Positions 47,255-57,283 of a stretch of DNA of 64,000 nucleotides are shown in pieces. The position numbers and the translations under genes were made by a program. Source of the DNA: Chitinophagaceae bacterium (GTDB lineage Bacteria; Bacteroidota; Bacteroidia; Chitinophagales; Chitinophagaceae); assembly GCA_019752045.1 (NCBI GenBank), contig JAIEMP010000007.1, positions 372,001-436,000 on the forward strand. The letters run 5' to 3'. Under the pieces are notes generated by a model, which was not told the DNA's origin, searched no databases, and saw only the letters and a program-made list of their open reading frames with translations. How positions within the stretch are numbered: position 1 is the first letter of the stretch; each line of letters begins with the position of its first letter.

Positions 47255-47836
47255 ATGCGCCTGTATCAACAATTTACTGATCAACAGCTCATTCATCTGT
47301 TTAAAGACGGTGAAGCTGAAGCTATGGAAACCTTAGTGCTTCGTCATAAAGACAAGCTTTACACCTCCATCTTCCTTCTTGTAAAAGATAAATACCTGGC
47401 AGAGGATCTGTTTCAGGATATGTTTATCAAGGTGATTGACACCTTCCGTAATAACCGTTATACGGAGGAAGGAAAGTTTTTACCCTGGGCTATGCGGATA
47501 GCACATAACCTCTGTGTAGATCATTTCCGCAGGGTAAAGCGTACGCCTACCATTAAAACAAGTGATAACCACGATATTTTTGAAGTCTTGAATTTCAGTA
47601 ATGAAAATGCTGAAGAAAAGATGATGAAAAACCAGAGTTATGATCGTATCCGCAGAATGCTGGATCTGTTGCCCGAAGAACAACGTGAAGTGATCGTACT
47701 CCGTCATTACGCTGATCTGAGTTTTAAAGAAATTGCATCGCTTACCAACTGCAGCATTAACACTGCACTGGGCCGCATGCGTTACGGACTCATTAACATG
47801 CGTAAAATGATGATGGAAAAACAAATCGCTTTGTAA
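47255..47836 (+). CDS. ECF-type RNA polymerase sigma factor
   Basis: A 193-residue sigma-70 family protein. Region 2 is seen in DKLYTSIFLLVKDKYLAEDLFQDMFIKVI and LPWAMRIAHNLCVDHFRR. Region 4 is LPEEQREVIVLRHYADLSFKEIASLTNCSINTALGRMRYGL, its HTH. No anti-sigma gene is next to it, unlike many Bacteroidota ECF pairs with FecR, so it may be a general or oxidative-stress-type regulator. Regulon unknown. Confidence 0.93.
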   Translation: MRLYQQFTDQQLIHLFKDGEAEAMETLVLRHKDKLYTSIFLLVKDKYLAEDLFQDMFIKVIDTFRNNRYTEEGKFLPWAMRIAHNLCVDHFRRVKRTPTIKTSDNHDIFEVLNFSNENAEEKMMKNQSYDRIRRMLDLLPEEQREVIVLRHYADLSFKEIASLTNCSINTALGRMRYGLINMRKMMMEKQIAL

Positions 47837-47871
47837 AACATATTTCCTTAAAAGAAAACCTGACAAAACCG

Positions 47872-47905
47872 AAAACCCTCCGTAATGCGGAGGGTTTTAT
47901 TTTTT
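47872..47905 (+). terminator. Terminator after the sigma factor gene
   Basis: AAAACCCTCCG and CGGAGGGTTTT form a perfect stem, followed by ATTTTTTT, 35 bp after the stop. Confidence 0.9.
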
Positions 47906-47980
47906 TACCAGGTATGCCATATTTACAACCAGCTTAATGAAATTAATCAGCCAGAAAAAATATAGCATACTTATCCAATA

Positions 47981-49933
47981 CTATTTTGCTTTTTTTGCAA
48001 AGGCTTCTAAGCCACACTCGAGCCAGAGCTTAAACTCAGCAGCACCCGGCGTATAGCCTTTTGTTTTGGTTAATGCTGTTTCATCTAAACCAATGATGGC
48101 ATATTGGGGTTGTGCCACCGCATTAAAGTTTTCGCTCTGGAATGTTGCCCACTTATCACCAACAGTTATTATCTGCTTGATGGTTCCGTTTTTGGTTGTA
48201 AAAGTTTGTTGTTGGGCAGAGGGTAATACTTTCCGCTCATCAACATATAAAGACACCACCACAAATTTATTCTTCATCAAATCCAGCACTTCGGGATTGG
48301 TCCACACATTTTCTTCCATTCTTCTGCAGTTCACACAGGCCCAGCCGGTAAAATCAATGAGCAATGGTTTGTTCTGTTGTTTAGCCAGGGCCAATGCTTC
48401 TTCATAATCACGCAATGGTTCTAACGAAGTTTCACAATTCACCGGATGCTGATAAACACTGTAACACAATGGCGGAGGAAACCCACTGATCAATTTCAGA
48501 TTCGCCCATTTGGTATTGGTAACGCCGGGAATTAAGTAGATGGTTGCTGCTGCAAACAATGCAATAAACGTCCAGCGGACACCTCCGATCTTGATCTTTT
48601 TATCATCATGCGGGAACTTGATAAAACCCAGCAAGTATGCAACAAGTAAAACACCAATGACCACCCAAATACCTATGAACACCTCACGTGGCAACAGGTG
48701 CCATTGTTTTACAAGATCAGCATTGCTTAAGAATTTCACGGCCATGGCAAGTTCTAAAAAACCCAGCACCACTTTCACGGTATTTAACCATCCACCACTC
48801 TTTGGTAATGATTGTAACCAGTTCGGGAACATTGCAAACAAAGCAAATGGCAATGCCAATCCCAAACCAAAACCACCCATGCCGAAACTTAACTGAATGG
48901 CACCACCATCTTTTGTTAATGCGCCAGCCAGCAATGATCCGAGAATTGGACCTGTGCAGGAAAAAGAAACAATAGCGAGTGTTAACGCCATAAAGAAAAT
49001 CCCCAATGTACTTCCAACACTTGCTTTTGAATCGGTTTTGTTGGCAATGTTGCCTGGGAGTGCTATTTCAAAATAACCAAAGAACGAAATAGCAAACACT
49101 ACAAAAATGACAAAGAAGATAATGTTGAGCCAAACGTTGGTTGATATATTATTCAATATCTCAGGATCGGTTTGATCGAGCAAATGAAACGGCAGACTTA
49201 ATAAAATATAAATGATAAAAATAAAGAAGCCGTAGATAGAAGCATTACGGATGCCCTTTGCCCTGCTTCCGCTACGCTTTGTAAAGAACGAAACAGTTAA
49301 CGGAATTAACGGGAATACACAGGGTGTAAGCAATGCAATAAATCCGCCGATTAAACCCAACAAAAAAATACCCCACAAACTTTTCCCTTCTGTTCCCTCA
49401 TCTCCACAATTACTGGCCGTATTGTTTAAATCAATCGAATTGATTTTTATACGGGCTGCTTGTGAAACGCCCCCTTCAAGTGCCACTTCAAAAGGTGCTT
49501 CCTGTGCAGGCAAAAATTCTTCTTTTGCACCCGTTGCATACAGGATGGTTCCTTTCAAAATTGCAGGTACAGCTCCGTTAATGGTGATCTGTTGTGAAAA
49601 TTTTACTTCTCCTTCTGCAACTGTTACCGGTTGCAGATCAAAAACAGGATCGGCATAGGTTTTACCACCGCTGATTGACTGCAGTAAACCATTCTTCATG
49701 ATTGCACTGTCGGGGAAAAGAATGCTGATGGAGTCTAACCCTGCACCGTCTTTAGCAAACAAGTAAAGGAATTTACCTTCTTTAATTTTGCCGGTGAATT
49801 GTAATTGATACACATTACTGCCCATTTTTTTGCCGCTTACATTCCACTGAACAGCAGCAGAATCCTGAGCGGATAAGAAAAATGGAAAAATAGTACAGAT
49901 AAAAAATGAGAGAATGAACAATATTGATCTCAT
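47981..49933 (-). CDS. dsbD: Protein-disulfide reductase DsbD
   Basis: A 650-residue membrane electron carrier that passes thiol electrons from cytosolic thioredoxin to periplasmic partners. The N-terminal exported DsbD-like domain (residues about 25-160) follows a signal peptide. The central membrane domain has about eight helices with the redox cysteines in PCVFPLIPLTVSFF and SFSCTGPILGS. The C-terminal thioredoxin domain has the active site WACVNCRRMEENVW. The full three-domain layout is present. A separate DsbD-type N-domain gene precedes it on the same strand. Confidence 0.95.
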   Translation of the reverse strand: MRSILFILSFFICTIFPFFLSAQDSAAVQWNVSGKKMGSNVYQLQFTGKIKEGKFLYLFAKDGAGLDSISILFPDSAIMKNGLLQSISGGKTYADPVFDLQPVTVAEGEVKFSQQITINGAVPAILKGTILYATGAKEEFLPAQEAPFEVALEGGVSQAARIKINSIDLNNTASNCGDEGTEGKSLWGIFLLGLIGGFIALLTPCVFPLIPLTVSFFTKRSGSRAKGIRNASIYGFFIFIIYILLSLPFHLLDQTDPEILNNISTNVWLNIIFFVIFVVFAISFFGYFEIALPGNIANKTDSKASVGSTLGIFFMALTLAIVSFSCTGPILGSLLAGALTKDGGAIQLSFGMGGFGLGLALPFALFAMFPNWLQSLPKSGGWLNTVKVVLGFLELAMAVKFLSNADLVKQWHLLPREVFIGIWVVIGVLLVAYLLGFIKFPHDDKKIKIGGVRWTFIALFAAATIYLIPGVTNTKWANLKLISGFPPPLCYSVYQHPVNCETSLEPLRDYEEALALAKQQNKPLLIDFTGWACVNCRRMEENVWTNPEVLDLMKNKFVVVSLYVDERKVLPSAQQQTFTTKNGTIKQIITVGDKWATFQSENFNAVAQPQYAIIGLDETALTKTKGYTPGAAEFKLWLECGLEAFAKKAK

Positions 49934-49944
49934 AAGATTTGGTT

Positions 49945-49974
49945 TTAAAAATCCCGCCTTTTATAAGACGGGAT
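49945..49974 (-). terminator. Hairpin between the two DsbD-type genes
   Basis: On the minus strand ATCCCGTC and GGCGGGAT pair over an 8-nt loop and are followed by TTTTTAAAA. It lies 8 bp beyond the stop of the small exported gene and may reduce read-through into dsbD. Confidence 0.6.
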
Positions 49975-49981
49975 CAATTAT

Positions 49982-50440
49982 TTATCCTTCGATTTTAACG
50001 GTAAATTTTGTTCTGTCGGGCGGCAAACATTGTTTATCATCACACACCATAAATTCTACATCACCCGCAACAGCTGTCTTTACTTTACTTTTTACAATGA
50101 CAACCTGTACAAACTCTACTTTATTTGAATAAAAGCGTGAACGGGATTGAGTGGCTTTATCATACGTATCAATCACTTTACCCACTTCTTTTGGTTTACC
50201 GGCAATAGTAAGCAAAGGGTTTTTAGCAAACGTAATCGTTGTTGGCAATGCAATTGCATCGGCACTCTGGGTTTGACTGTATAAATGCCAGCCCGGCTGA
50301 ATGTTTGCCACCATCCGGATTTCATATTTTTTATCGCCGATTTTTTTTACCGTGTAATCCCATTTCACTTTTGTACCACTTTGAGCCAAAGCTGCAAAAG
50401 CAAGGAAGAGTGCAGTAAGCGATGTAATTAATTTTTTCAT
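49982..50440 (-). CDS. Stand-alone DsbD N-terminal-domain-like exported protein
   Basis: A 152-residue protein with a signal peptide (MKKLITSLTALFLAFAALAQ) and one beta-sandwich domain like the periplasmic alpha domain of DsbD. The pair of cysteines in FMVCDDKQCLPPDRTKF matches the redox cysteine arrangement of that domain (CxxxxC). It lies just upstream of full-length dsbD and could act as an extra soluble electron acceptor, or be a paralogue split from DsbD. The role is inferred. Confidence 0.82.
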   Translation of the reverse strand: MKKLITSLTALFLAFAALAQSGTKVKWDYTVKKIGDKKYEIRMVANIQPGWHLYSQTQSADAIALPTTITFAKNPLLTIAGKPKEVGKVIDTYDKATQSRSRFYSNKVEFVQVVIVKSKVKTAVAGDVEFMVCDDKQCLPPDRTKFTVKIEG

Positions 50441-50548
50441 ACTGTTTTTATTGGTTCTTTTTACAAAGTTGCAGCCAAATTGCTTTCAAATGTTGCATTG
50501 GCGCTGTAATTGCAAATTTTACAGTTTATTTACGAATATCGAAACTGC

Positions 50549-51223
50549 TCAGATTGTAACAGCAGCATTGATTAACAAAGTATTCAGAATCTTTCTGCCG
50601 TCAGTATTCCCGAGAATTGTACTGGTGGCTCTTTCCGGATGCGGCATCATACCAAACACATTACCTTCTTTGTTTGAGATGCCGGCAATATTGCGGATGG
50701 CACCATTCGGATTTGCATCGGCTGTTTCGTTGCCATTTATATCGCAATAGCGGTAAATCACCTGACCGTTTACTTCCAGTGAATCCAGTGTTTGTTCATC
50801 TGCAAAATATCTTCCCTCGCCATGTGCAACCGGGATCTTTAATGCAGTACCCCCTGCTCCATTCAGATAAACATTTTTACAAACAAATTTCTGATTGGCG
50901 TTGCGAAGTAATACACCCGGAAGCAGCTGACTCTCGCATAAGATCTGGAAACCATTGCAAACGCCCAGTACTTTTCCACCTCTATTTGCAAAATCAATCA
51001 CACTCTGCATCATGGGACTGAATCTTGCAATGGCGCCACACCGCATGTAATCACCATAAGAAAAACCACCCGGCAATACCAGACAATCATCTGTTGAAAA
51101 CATGCTGATGTCTTTATCTTTATGCCACAGCATAATCACTTCCTGATTTAAATCGTGTTGAAGGGCATCCTGCATATCTCTGTCGCAATTACTGCCCGGG
51201 AAAACTACAATTCCAAATTTCAT
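50549..51223 (-). CDS. purQ: Phosphoribosylformylglycinamidine synthase subunit PurQ
   Basis: A 224-residue class I glutamine amidotransferase subunit of purine synthesis, supplying ammonia to PurL. MKFGIVVFPGSNCDRD, LPGGFSYGDYMRCGA, the nucleophile Cys in GVCNGFQILCE and the His/Glu of MMPHPERAT are all visible. The length matches the small-subunit form; purL and purS are not in the window. Confidence 0.97.
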   Translation of the reverse strand: MKFGIVVFPGSNCDRDMQDALQHDLNQEVIMLWHKDKDISMFSTDDCLVLPGGFSYGDYMRCGAIARFSPMMQSVIDFANRGGKVLGVCNGFQILCESQLLPGVLLRNANQKFVCKNVYLNGAGGTALKIPVAHGEGRYFADEQTLDSLEVNGQVIYRYCDINGNETADANPNGAIRNIAGISNKEGNVFGMMPHPERATSTILGNTDGRKILNTLLINAAVTI

Positions 51224-51328
51224 CCGTATTAAGTTTTATGTACTGGCCTGTTTAGCTAATCATCCACACCTGTTAAGATTAGAAAAGCCGGGGTTGATGA
51301 GCCAAAGTGCAAAGGTAAGGATTGCAAT

Positions 51329-52345
51329 TTACCTGCTGTTAAGTACAACATAATTTGATACAATCCAGATCAGCTGCAGCCACAAGATCAGCTCTGCAAA
51401 GTTTTTCTTTTTTGGATAATAATAAAAGGCCGCATGAAAAAGACTCACGGGAACAACCGCCAGTATCCAGTGCGATAAACCTGCCGAACTGTTTACAAAA
51501 GGGATTATCAGTGCAATGATGAGGTAAAAAATCATGTAGTTCCAGCTTTTTCTGGTTTGCACAAGCATACGTGCAGAAAACTTCAGCCCCATCAACAGCC
51601 CAATAACAAGTGCAAAACTGATGAGACCGAATTCAATCCAGAATTTCCAATCGAACGATGCATCCGGTAATTTCAAAACCATCTGCGGAATCAGCTCAGA
51701 AGCCATCTCCCAGCGATCCCACACAAAAAAATACACCAGCAGAAAATAAAACGGTGTAAGAATTCCTAATATGGCCAGTAACCATTCCGTGAGATAAAAT
51801 GGCCTGAACAGCAACAGTGCAATGATGAGCAACAACAACAGATAAACAGATGGGAAATAAAAAAAAGAAGTGAGCCCAAAACCAAATCCGATATTGAATA
51901 AAACCGTTTTAGGGCTGGGATGATTGTACAAGCCAACCATACGTGGCCAGGCCCAAACCATAATGGTATTAATGATCAGCACAGGAGAAAGCACATTCCA
52001 TTCAGGTACAACACTGGTTATAACCAGATAAGCAAGGGCCAGCAGATAATGTGGTGTGGCAAACAGTTTCTGATTATTAATCAATCCGTTGAATGTAATG
52101 GCCTGTGTAAATAAAAGCACATAAGCTATTATTGGGTAGATGGTGGGAAAAGAGTTGCCTGTTTGCTGCAACGTTTTTAATAACTGGATATACAAAAAAC
52201 CATCGGTTTCATTTGGCTGCGGAATAACCGGCGTAATAAAATAAGGCAGCTTGATAAAGATGCCCAGAAAAAAAAGAATGATGACGTTAAACGGGTTATT
52301 GCCAGAAAAAAAACGAACCACAGAAGTTATTAAATTAAGACACAA
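51329..52345 (-). CDS. DUF6427 family polytopic membrane protein
   Basis: A 338-residue protein with about nine hydrophobic helices from PFNVIILFFLGIFIKL on. The N-terminal SVVRFFSGNNPFNVIILFFLG and the motif NHPSPKTVLFNIGFGFGLTSFFYFPS are those of DUF6427, a Bacteroidota family. Function unknown. The start may lie a few residues into the annotated N-terminus (LITSVVRFF). Confidence 0.8.
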   Translation of the reverse strand: MCLNLITSVVRFFSGNNPFNVIILFFLGIFIKLPYFITPVIPQPNETDGFLYIQLLKTLQQTGNSFPTIYPIIAYVLLFTQAITFNGLINNQKLFATPHYLLALAYLVITSVVPEWNVLSPVLIINTIMVWAWPRMVGLYNHPSPKTVLFNIGFGFGLTSFFYFPSVYLLLLLIIALLLFRPFYLTEWLLAILGILTPFYFLLVYFFVWDRWEMASELIPQMVLKLPDASFDWKFWIEFGLISFALVIGLLMGLKFSARMLVQTRKSWNYMIFYLIIALIIPFVNSSAGLSHWILAVVPVSLFHAAFYYYPKKKNFAELILWLQLIWIVSNYVVLNSR

Positions 52346-52397
52346 ACATTCCGAAAGAAATTCACTTAACCAAATAAATTACTGCTGTAAACCTGTT

Positions 52398-53954
52398 TTA
52401 AAATTCTATCCGTGCAAAGCTGAAGGCGTTGCGGTAAATGCAGGGCACCAGCATTTCACGTGAGCTTACCTGTTTGCCAAAACGAATCATAAATTCAAAT
52501 CCTTTATCCAGACTCTTTAGCGGAGGTTCCCGGCTCACTTTACCTCCGGGGTCGAGAGATTGTGCATTCAACAACGGATTGCGTCTGCTCCATTCATTAT
52601 ACAGAAACAACAATTCAGCTCCGTTATTCATAATCTGGTAACTGAGCATATTATCTGTATTATCATCGAACTGAGATTTTGCAATCACATTGTTCCATTG
52701 CATGTTGGCTTCTTTATCAAGCGAAAGGATCATGACATTATCTGTAAAATATCTTGTTTGGTTGTTGTTGTTCCATCCACCTCCCCATGGTGAGCCCCAT
52801 CCGCCCATGCCCATACCGCCCATACCCCAGTTGTTCCATGGGCTCCAGCCATAATAACTTCCCGGTCCCCAGGGGTTACCCCACATAAATGGATTATCCC
52901 ACCGGCTGTAATTGCTGCCACGGTTACTGCCGTATGTACTTTCGCCGGTGATAAGCACGCCGCCATCTTTTTTAACAATCAGGTGTTTGAGATAATAATC
53001 ATTAAAGGCAAGCTTTGCGCTGTTATCGCCTTTTGCCAATGTGCGGAATTCATCATTAAACTCAATTGCCTTTTCAATATCTGTTCCCTGTAAATCTTTA
53101 TTCACAATGGCAGTAAACAATCCATCAATATTTCCCCTTTTGGCTTTTGAATAAAGTGATGTTAAGATATACCGACCATTGAGGTTATCTACTTTAATAC
53201 GTAGTTCTTCGAGAAATACTTTGTTTAAAGTAAGATCAAATTTCTTTAATGAATCTTCATAAGCAGGTAATACAACAAGCTTGGCTTTGTTAATGTATTC
53301 TCTTGCCGCCGGTCTTGCTACATGGCTGAATAAAAAATTGCCATCATTATCCAGATAAAAATCTGCAATAGATTCTTTTGAATTTTCAAGATGATACCCA
53401 AAGCCTGCACGTCTCAACGGAATCAGGTTGCTGCCCAGCAACAGAGTTTGAACATAAAAATCATCCCGCTGTTTGTTTTTCATTTTAAAAATCATGAGTT
53501 TCTTTTTATCATCGCTCATGATGGTGCTGTAAATCTTGTTATCATTAAACACACCTATTTCAGTTGTATCGAGCTGGAGAGGCTCGCCGATTTTTTTACC
53601 ATTACCATCTAACATCACACCCATGCAGTACACAATATTTTTTTTCTGATACTGATACACCAGTGATATATGATCAGGATGTGCAAACATGTCCATATTT
53701 ATAATACGGTCGGGAATGAAATCCAGGTCTACCTTTTCAGTTAATTTCATCTCTGCATCATACACTGCAACAATATGGCGGGAGCGATTGTTTTTATATA
53801 CAAGAAAGTTGGAATTGTATTTTCCAAGAATTTCAAAACGGAGCTGACGCAGATCGTCACGGTCTGGTTCTGAGTAATAAATACGCTGCGCATGGCCCAC
53901 TGTAACTGCAGCAGTTAAAAGAATGATGTGAGCTATTGCTTTAAGCGACTTCAT
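52398..53954 (-). CDS. Exported protein with Gly/Trp/Asn-rich tract, function unknown
   Basis: A 518-residue protein, taken from the ATG at 53954 because it gives a signal peptide (MKSLKAIAHIILLTAAVTVGHAQ); an in-frame ATG at 53999 would hide it. The mature N-terminal 300 residues have repeated beta-strand patterns (NSNFLVYKNNRSRHIVAVYDAEMKL) like a propeller. Around residues 350-400 a low-complexity tract made of Trp, Gly, Asn, Pro and Met appears (SPWNNWGMGGMGMGGWGSPW). No known family is recognised. Confidence 0.75.
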   Translation of the reverse strand: MKSLKAIAHIILLTAAVTVGHAQRIYYSEPDRDDLRQLRFEILGKYNSNFLVYKNNRSRHIVAVYDAEMKLTEKVDLDFIPDRIINMDMFAHPDHISLVYQYQKKNIVYCMGVMLDGNGKKIGEPLQLDTTEIGVFNDNKIYSTIMSDDKKKLMIFKMKNKQRDDFYVQTLLLGSNLIPLRRAGFGYHLENSKESIADFYLDNDGNFLFSHVARPAAREYINKAKLVVLPAYEDSLKKFDLTLNKVFLEELRIKVDNLNGRYILTSLYSKAKRGNIDGLFTAIVNKDLQGTDIEKAIEFNDEFRTLAKGDNSAKLAFNDYYLKHLIVKKDGGVLITGESTYGSNRGSNYSRWDNPFMWGNPWGPGSYYGWSPWNNWGMGGMGMGGWGSPWGGGWNNNNQTRYFTDNVMILSLDKEANMQWNNVIAKSQFDDNTDNMLSYQIMNNGAELLFLYNEWSRRNPLLNAQSLDPGGKVSREPPLKSLDKGFEFMIRFGKQVSSREMLVPCIYRNAFSFARIEF

Positions 53955-54064
53955 ATTTCGTTGATTATTCGTTCTTAAAATTACGTTGAAAGCAGACATT
54001 TCGGTTACAAGATGCAGTTAAAAATTAAATTGCATATTATTTAATAAAAATTCATCAACCAACC

Positions 54065-54976
54065 ATGGCAACAATTTGTATAACAGGCGGATCGGGACTT
54101 ATCGGCAATGCACTTTCCAACTATTTATCCGCCAAAGGCCATGCCATTCTTATTCTCAGCCGCTCTGCACACCCATCTGTAAAAGAAGGGATCCGTTATG
54201 CTGCATGGGACCCGTCAAAAGGTTTAATTGATGAAAAAGCAATTGCTGAGAGCGATTATATTATTCACCTTGCCGGTGCAGGTGTTGCAGATAAACGCTG
54301 GACAACAGCCAGAAAAAAAGAAATACGTGACAGTAGAATTGATGGTGGCAACTTGCTGGCAAAAGCGTTGAAAGAAATTCCTAATAATGTACAGGCTGTT
54401 ATCAGTTCATCGGCCATTGGATGGTACGGGCCTGATAATGGCAAACCATTTGTTGAAAGTGATCCGTCTTCTGCAGATTTTTTGGGAGAAACATGTAAAG
54501 ACTGGGAAGCATCGGCAGAACCAATTGCGGCTATGGGTATCCGTTTGGTTAAACTGAGAACAGGCATTGTGCTCAGCAACGAAGGTGGTGCTTTCAAAGA
54601 ATTTAAAAATCCTTTGCGTTTTGGTATGGCTGCTATTTTAGGTACGGGTGAGCAAATAATCAGCTGGGTACATGTGCATGATCTTTGCAGAATGTATGAG
54701 TATGCAATGGAGCAAAAAGAAATGAGCGGAGCCTTTAATGCAGTTGCCCCCACTCCTGTTAGTAATAAAACACTGACCATTGCTTTGGCAAAAAAAATGA
54801 GAAAGAATGCATTTATATCAGCACATGTTCCTTCTTTTATTTTAAAAATGGTGATTGGTGAAATGAGTATTGAAGTACTTAAAAGCACAACAGTCAGCTC
54901 ATCAAAAATTCAAAAGCAGGGATTTCAGTTTACCTATCCCACACTTGAATCAGCTTTATCTGAATTGATTCCTTAA
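54065..54976 (+). CDS. TIGR01777-family epimerase-like oxidoreductase
   Basis: A 303-residue extended SDR of the YfcH/SDR39U1 group. [16 protein letters not shown] is the NAD(P) motif at the N-terminus; [14 protein letters not shown] and [10 protein letters not shown] are family-specific; the DUF1731-type C-terminus includes [14 protein letters not shown] and [13 protein letters not shown]. Substrate unknown. Its last four bases overlap the end of the convergent gene at 54973. Confidence 0.92.
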   Translation: MATICITGGSGLIGNALSNYLSAKGHAILILSRSAHPSVKEGIRYAAWDPSKGLIDEKAIAESDYIIHLAGAGVADKRWTTARKKEIRDSRIDGGNLLAKALKEIPNNVQAVISSSAIGWYGPDNGKPFVESDPSSADFLGETCKDWEASAEPIAAMGIRLVKLRTGIVLSNEGGAFKEFKNPLRFGMAAILGTGEQIISWVHVHDLCRMYEYAMEQKEMSGAFNAVAPTPVSNKTLTIALAKKMRKNAFISAHVPSFILKMVIGEMSIEVLKSTTVSSSKIQKQGFQFTYPTLESALSELIP

Positions 54977-55500
54977 TCTTTTGGTGCATCGTTTGATTTA
55001 ATGACCGGTTGTTTGGCTGCAGGTATTACCAGCTTTGGACTCAATTCAGGCAATTTTGCTTTTGCATCTTTTTGTTTGTACAGCATGGCATCTACAAAAT
55101 ACCAGGTCTTTCCGTCTTTTGATAAACCGATCAATGTACTTTCTGCTTCCATTGACCCCATCATAATTTCGATGTTGATGGTTTGAGGTAAAGTACATTG
55201 CATGATGCCGTTGTGTGTAATTACATCTGAAGGATTACCAATGATGATTGACTTGACTTTTAACCCAAAATCCTTACGATACTTTTCAACTGAATCAACT
55301 CCTTGTTTTATTTTCTCTTTACTTCCTTTTTCTTCCAGCAGGGTTGGATAAGTGAAGGAAGCATAGGTATCCAGATCCAGCGCTGCCAATGCTTTCGCCA
55401 TTTTTAATGCTTCTGTTTTAATAACAGTACTGATATTCTGTGCGGGGAGTACTGATGTGCAGAGCAGCATCGCAACAAGTATAGTTGTAATTTTTTTCAT
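54973..55500 (-). CDS. Small exported protein, function unknown
   Basis: A 175-residue protein with a signal peptide ([21 protein letters not shown]). The core ([29 protein letters not shown] ... [12 protein letters not shown]) has the pattern of cone-shaped SnoaL-like folds, but this is a guess. It lies 5 bp after the ABC permease on the same strand and so is probably the last gene of that unit. Confidence 0.65.
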   Translation of the reverse strand: MKKITTILVAMLLCTSVLPAQNISTVIKTEALKMAKALAALDLDTYASFTYPTLLEEKGSKEKIKQGVDSVEKYRKDFGLKVKSIIIGNPSDVITHNGIMQCTLPQTINIEIMMGSMEAESTLIGLSKDGKTWYFVDAMLYKQKDAKAKLPELSPKLVIPAAKQPVIKSNDAPKD

Positions 55501-55505
55501 GATGA

Positions 55506-56324
55506 TTAAAGGTCACGTTTTTTATAAATCCAGAAAACCAATCCCCAGAAAATGAACAGGTAGCCGATAGTCACAAACACCTGCTGATTAATTAAACCAA
55601 GTGCATGATCATACACTTTGGGATCGAGCCTGCCGAGAAATGCAGGCACAGGGGTTAACATATCAGATGATTCGGTGGGCAAGAAACGACCGGTATCTGC
55701 ATGCACATACTTATTGAGTAATTCTGCAGCAATATTCTCCACAATAATTTTATAAAAAATAAAAACGCCCAATGCAATAAAGGCCCGTTTAATTAAAAGG
55801 CCTAACAGAAATGCAAAAGAAAGCTGAGCAAAGGTCTGCAAGCTGAAGAGTGCTGTATAATTGGCTAACTGAAATTTATTTTTCACATCGGCACCGGTTG
55901 TACTGAAACCAATGGAAAGTGTAACGAGCAGATAAAGTGCAATCACAATCATCGTAATAATTACAACATTCAAAAACTTTGCAATCAGAAATTCGTTTCT
56001 GCTCCAGCCATCAATTACATTCTGTCGGTTGGTTTTATATGTGTACTCATTGGTGATGAGCATGATCACCAGAATAGAAGGAATAATCACAAACATGGAA
56101 GAAGCAAAAGCTGTGGTGCGGAATACTTCCGGAAATTCAAACGGATTTCCGATAAGCATTTTCAACATCTGCGCAGCTGATTTAGTATTGGCAGTTTGCT
56201 GTTTGTAAATGGTATAAAACATACCATTAATACCGGGGTACGACAATACGGTGATTCCCATGATCCACCAAAAGCCGGGATAGTTTTTTATTTTAAGCCA
56301 CTCTGTTCTGAATAAATGAAGCAT
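55506..56324 (-). CDS. ABC-2 type exporter permease
   Basis: A 272-residue membrane protein with about six helices: one at residues 18-35, then FASSMFVIIPSILVIMLITNEYTYKTNRQNVIDGWSRNEF. That last stretch is a typical permease loop between helices 2 and 3. It pairs with the ATPase that ends 23 bp upstream. Probably exports a peptide or lipid; the substrate is unknown. Confidence 0.88.
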   Translation of the reverse strand: MLHLFRTEWLKIKNYPGFWWIMGITVLSYPGINGMFYTIYKQQTANTKSAAQMLKMLIGNPFEFPEVFRTTAFASSMFVIIPSILVIMLITNEYTYKTNRQNVIDGWSRNEFLIAKFLNVVIITMIVIALYLLVTLSIGFSTTGADVKNKFQLANYTALFSLQTFAQLSFAFLLGLLIKRAFIALGVFIFYKIIVENIAAELLNKYVHADTGRFLPTESSDMLTPVPAFLGRLDPKVYDHALGLINQQVFVTIGYLFIFWGLVFWIYKKRDL

Positions 56325-56347
56325 AAATAGATTGTTGATGAGTAAGG

Positions 56348-57241
56348 TTAATTACCGGTGAGTTCAAAGAATTTTTCTTCTAACCGTTTTTTCTTAATGG
56401 CGAGATATTGCAATGCAATACCCTGATTGAAACAATAACGGTTCACTTCTTCTGCACTGGCAGTTCCTTTTGGAAAATGAAGTTGCATTGTTTGTGCGTT
56501 ATGTGTAGTGGATGTTATGCCGGGATAATTGCTGAGAGCTCTTTTTAACTGCTCTATGTCTGCAGCACCAATTTCCACCACATCTTCATCAACCAAGACA
56601 TCTTCCACCGAACCGGAAGTAACTAACGTTCCCAATTTTAAAATAGCTACATGGGTACAAATTTTTTCTACCTCATCGAGCAGGTGACTTGCCATGATGA
56701 TGGTATGTCCTTTTTTGCTGAGATCAATAATCAGTTCACGAATTTCCATGATACCAACGGGATCTAATCCGTTGGTTGGTTCATCGAGTACAAGTATCTG
56801 CGGATCGCCGAGCAGTGCAGCGGCTATGGCTAACCGTTGTTTCATACCCAAACTGTAGGTGCTGAATCTGCTGTTACGGCGTTCGTATAATTTCACTTTC
56901 TGCAAAACACTGTCTATCGCCGCTTTATCGCCACGACCACTGATGCTGTTGGTGATTTTTAAATTATTTTTTGCGGATAAGTAATGATAAAAATTCGGCG
57001 TTTCAAGTAAGGAACCGATATGCTTTCGTAAATCGGGTGAAGCAGGTTTACCAAACCAAGAGTAAGTTCCACTGTCTGCATTCAATACATCGAGGATGAT
57101 ACTGAGCATTGTTGTTTTACCACTTCCATTTGGGCCAAGAATACCAAACACCGCACCTTTTGGTATTTCGAAGGATACGCCTTTCAATGCCTGAATTTTT
57201 CCGTAGGTTTTTTTGAGATCCTGAACCTGTAATACGCTCAT
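56348..57241 (-). CDS. ABC transporter ATP-binding protein
   Basis: A 297-residue ATPase with Walker A GILGPNGSGKTTML, signature YSLGMKQRLAIA, Walker B ILVLDEPTNGLDPVG and H-loop MASHLLDE. The C-terminal extension after residue 215 is typical of drug/peptide exporters of the CcmA (COG1131) group. First gene of a three-gene unit with the permease and a small exported protein. Confidence 0.93.
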   Translation of the reverse strand: MSVLQVQDLKKTYGKIQALKGVSFEIPKGAVFGILGPNGSGKTTMLSIILDVLNADSGTYSWFGKPASPDLRKHIGSLLETPNFYHYLSAKNNLKITNSISGRGDKAAIDSVLQKVKLYERRNSRFSTYSLGMKQRLAIAAALLGDPQILVLDEPTNGLDPVGIMEIRELIIDLSKKGHTIIMASHLLDEVEKICTHVAILKLGTLVTSGSVEDVLVDEDVVEIGAADIEQLKRALSNYPGITSTTHNAQTMQLHFPKGTASAEEVNRYCFNQGIALQYLAIKKKRLEEKFFELTGN

Positions 57242-57283
57242 AGATTTAATTATGATGATAAAATGTGGGCTAAATGTAATGGA

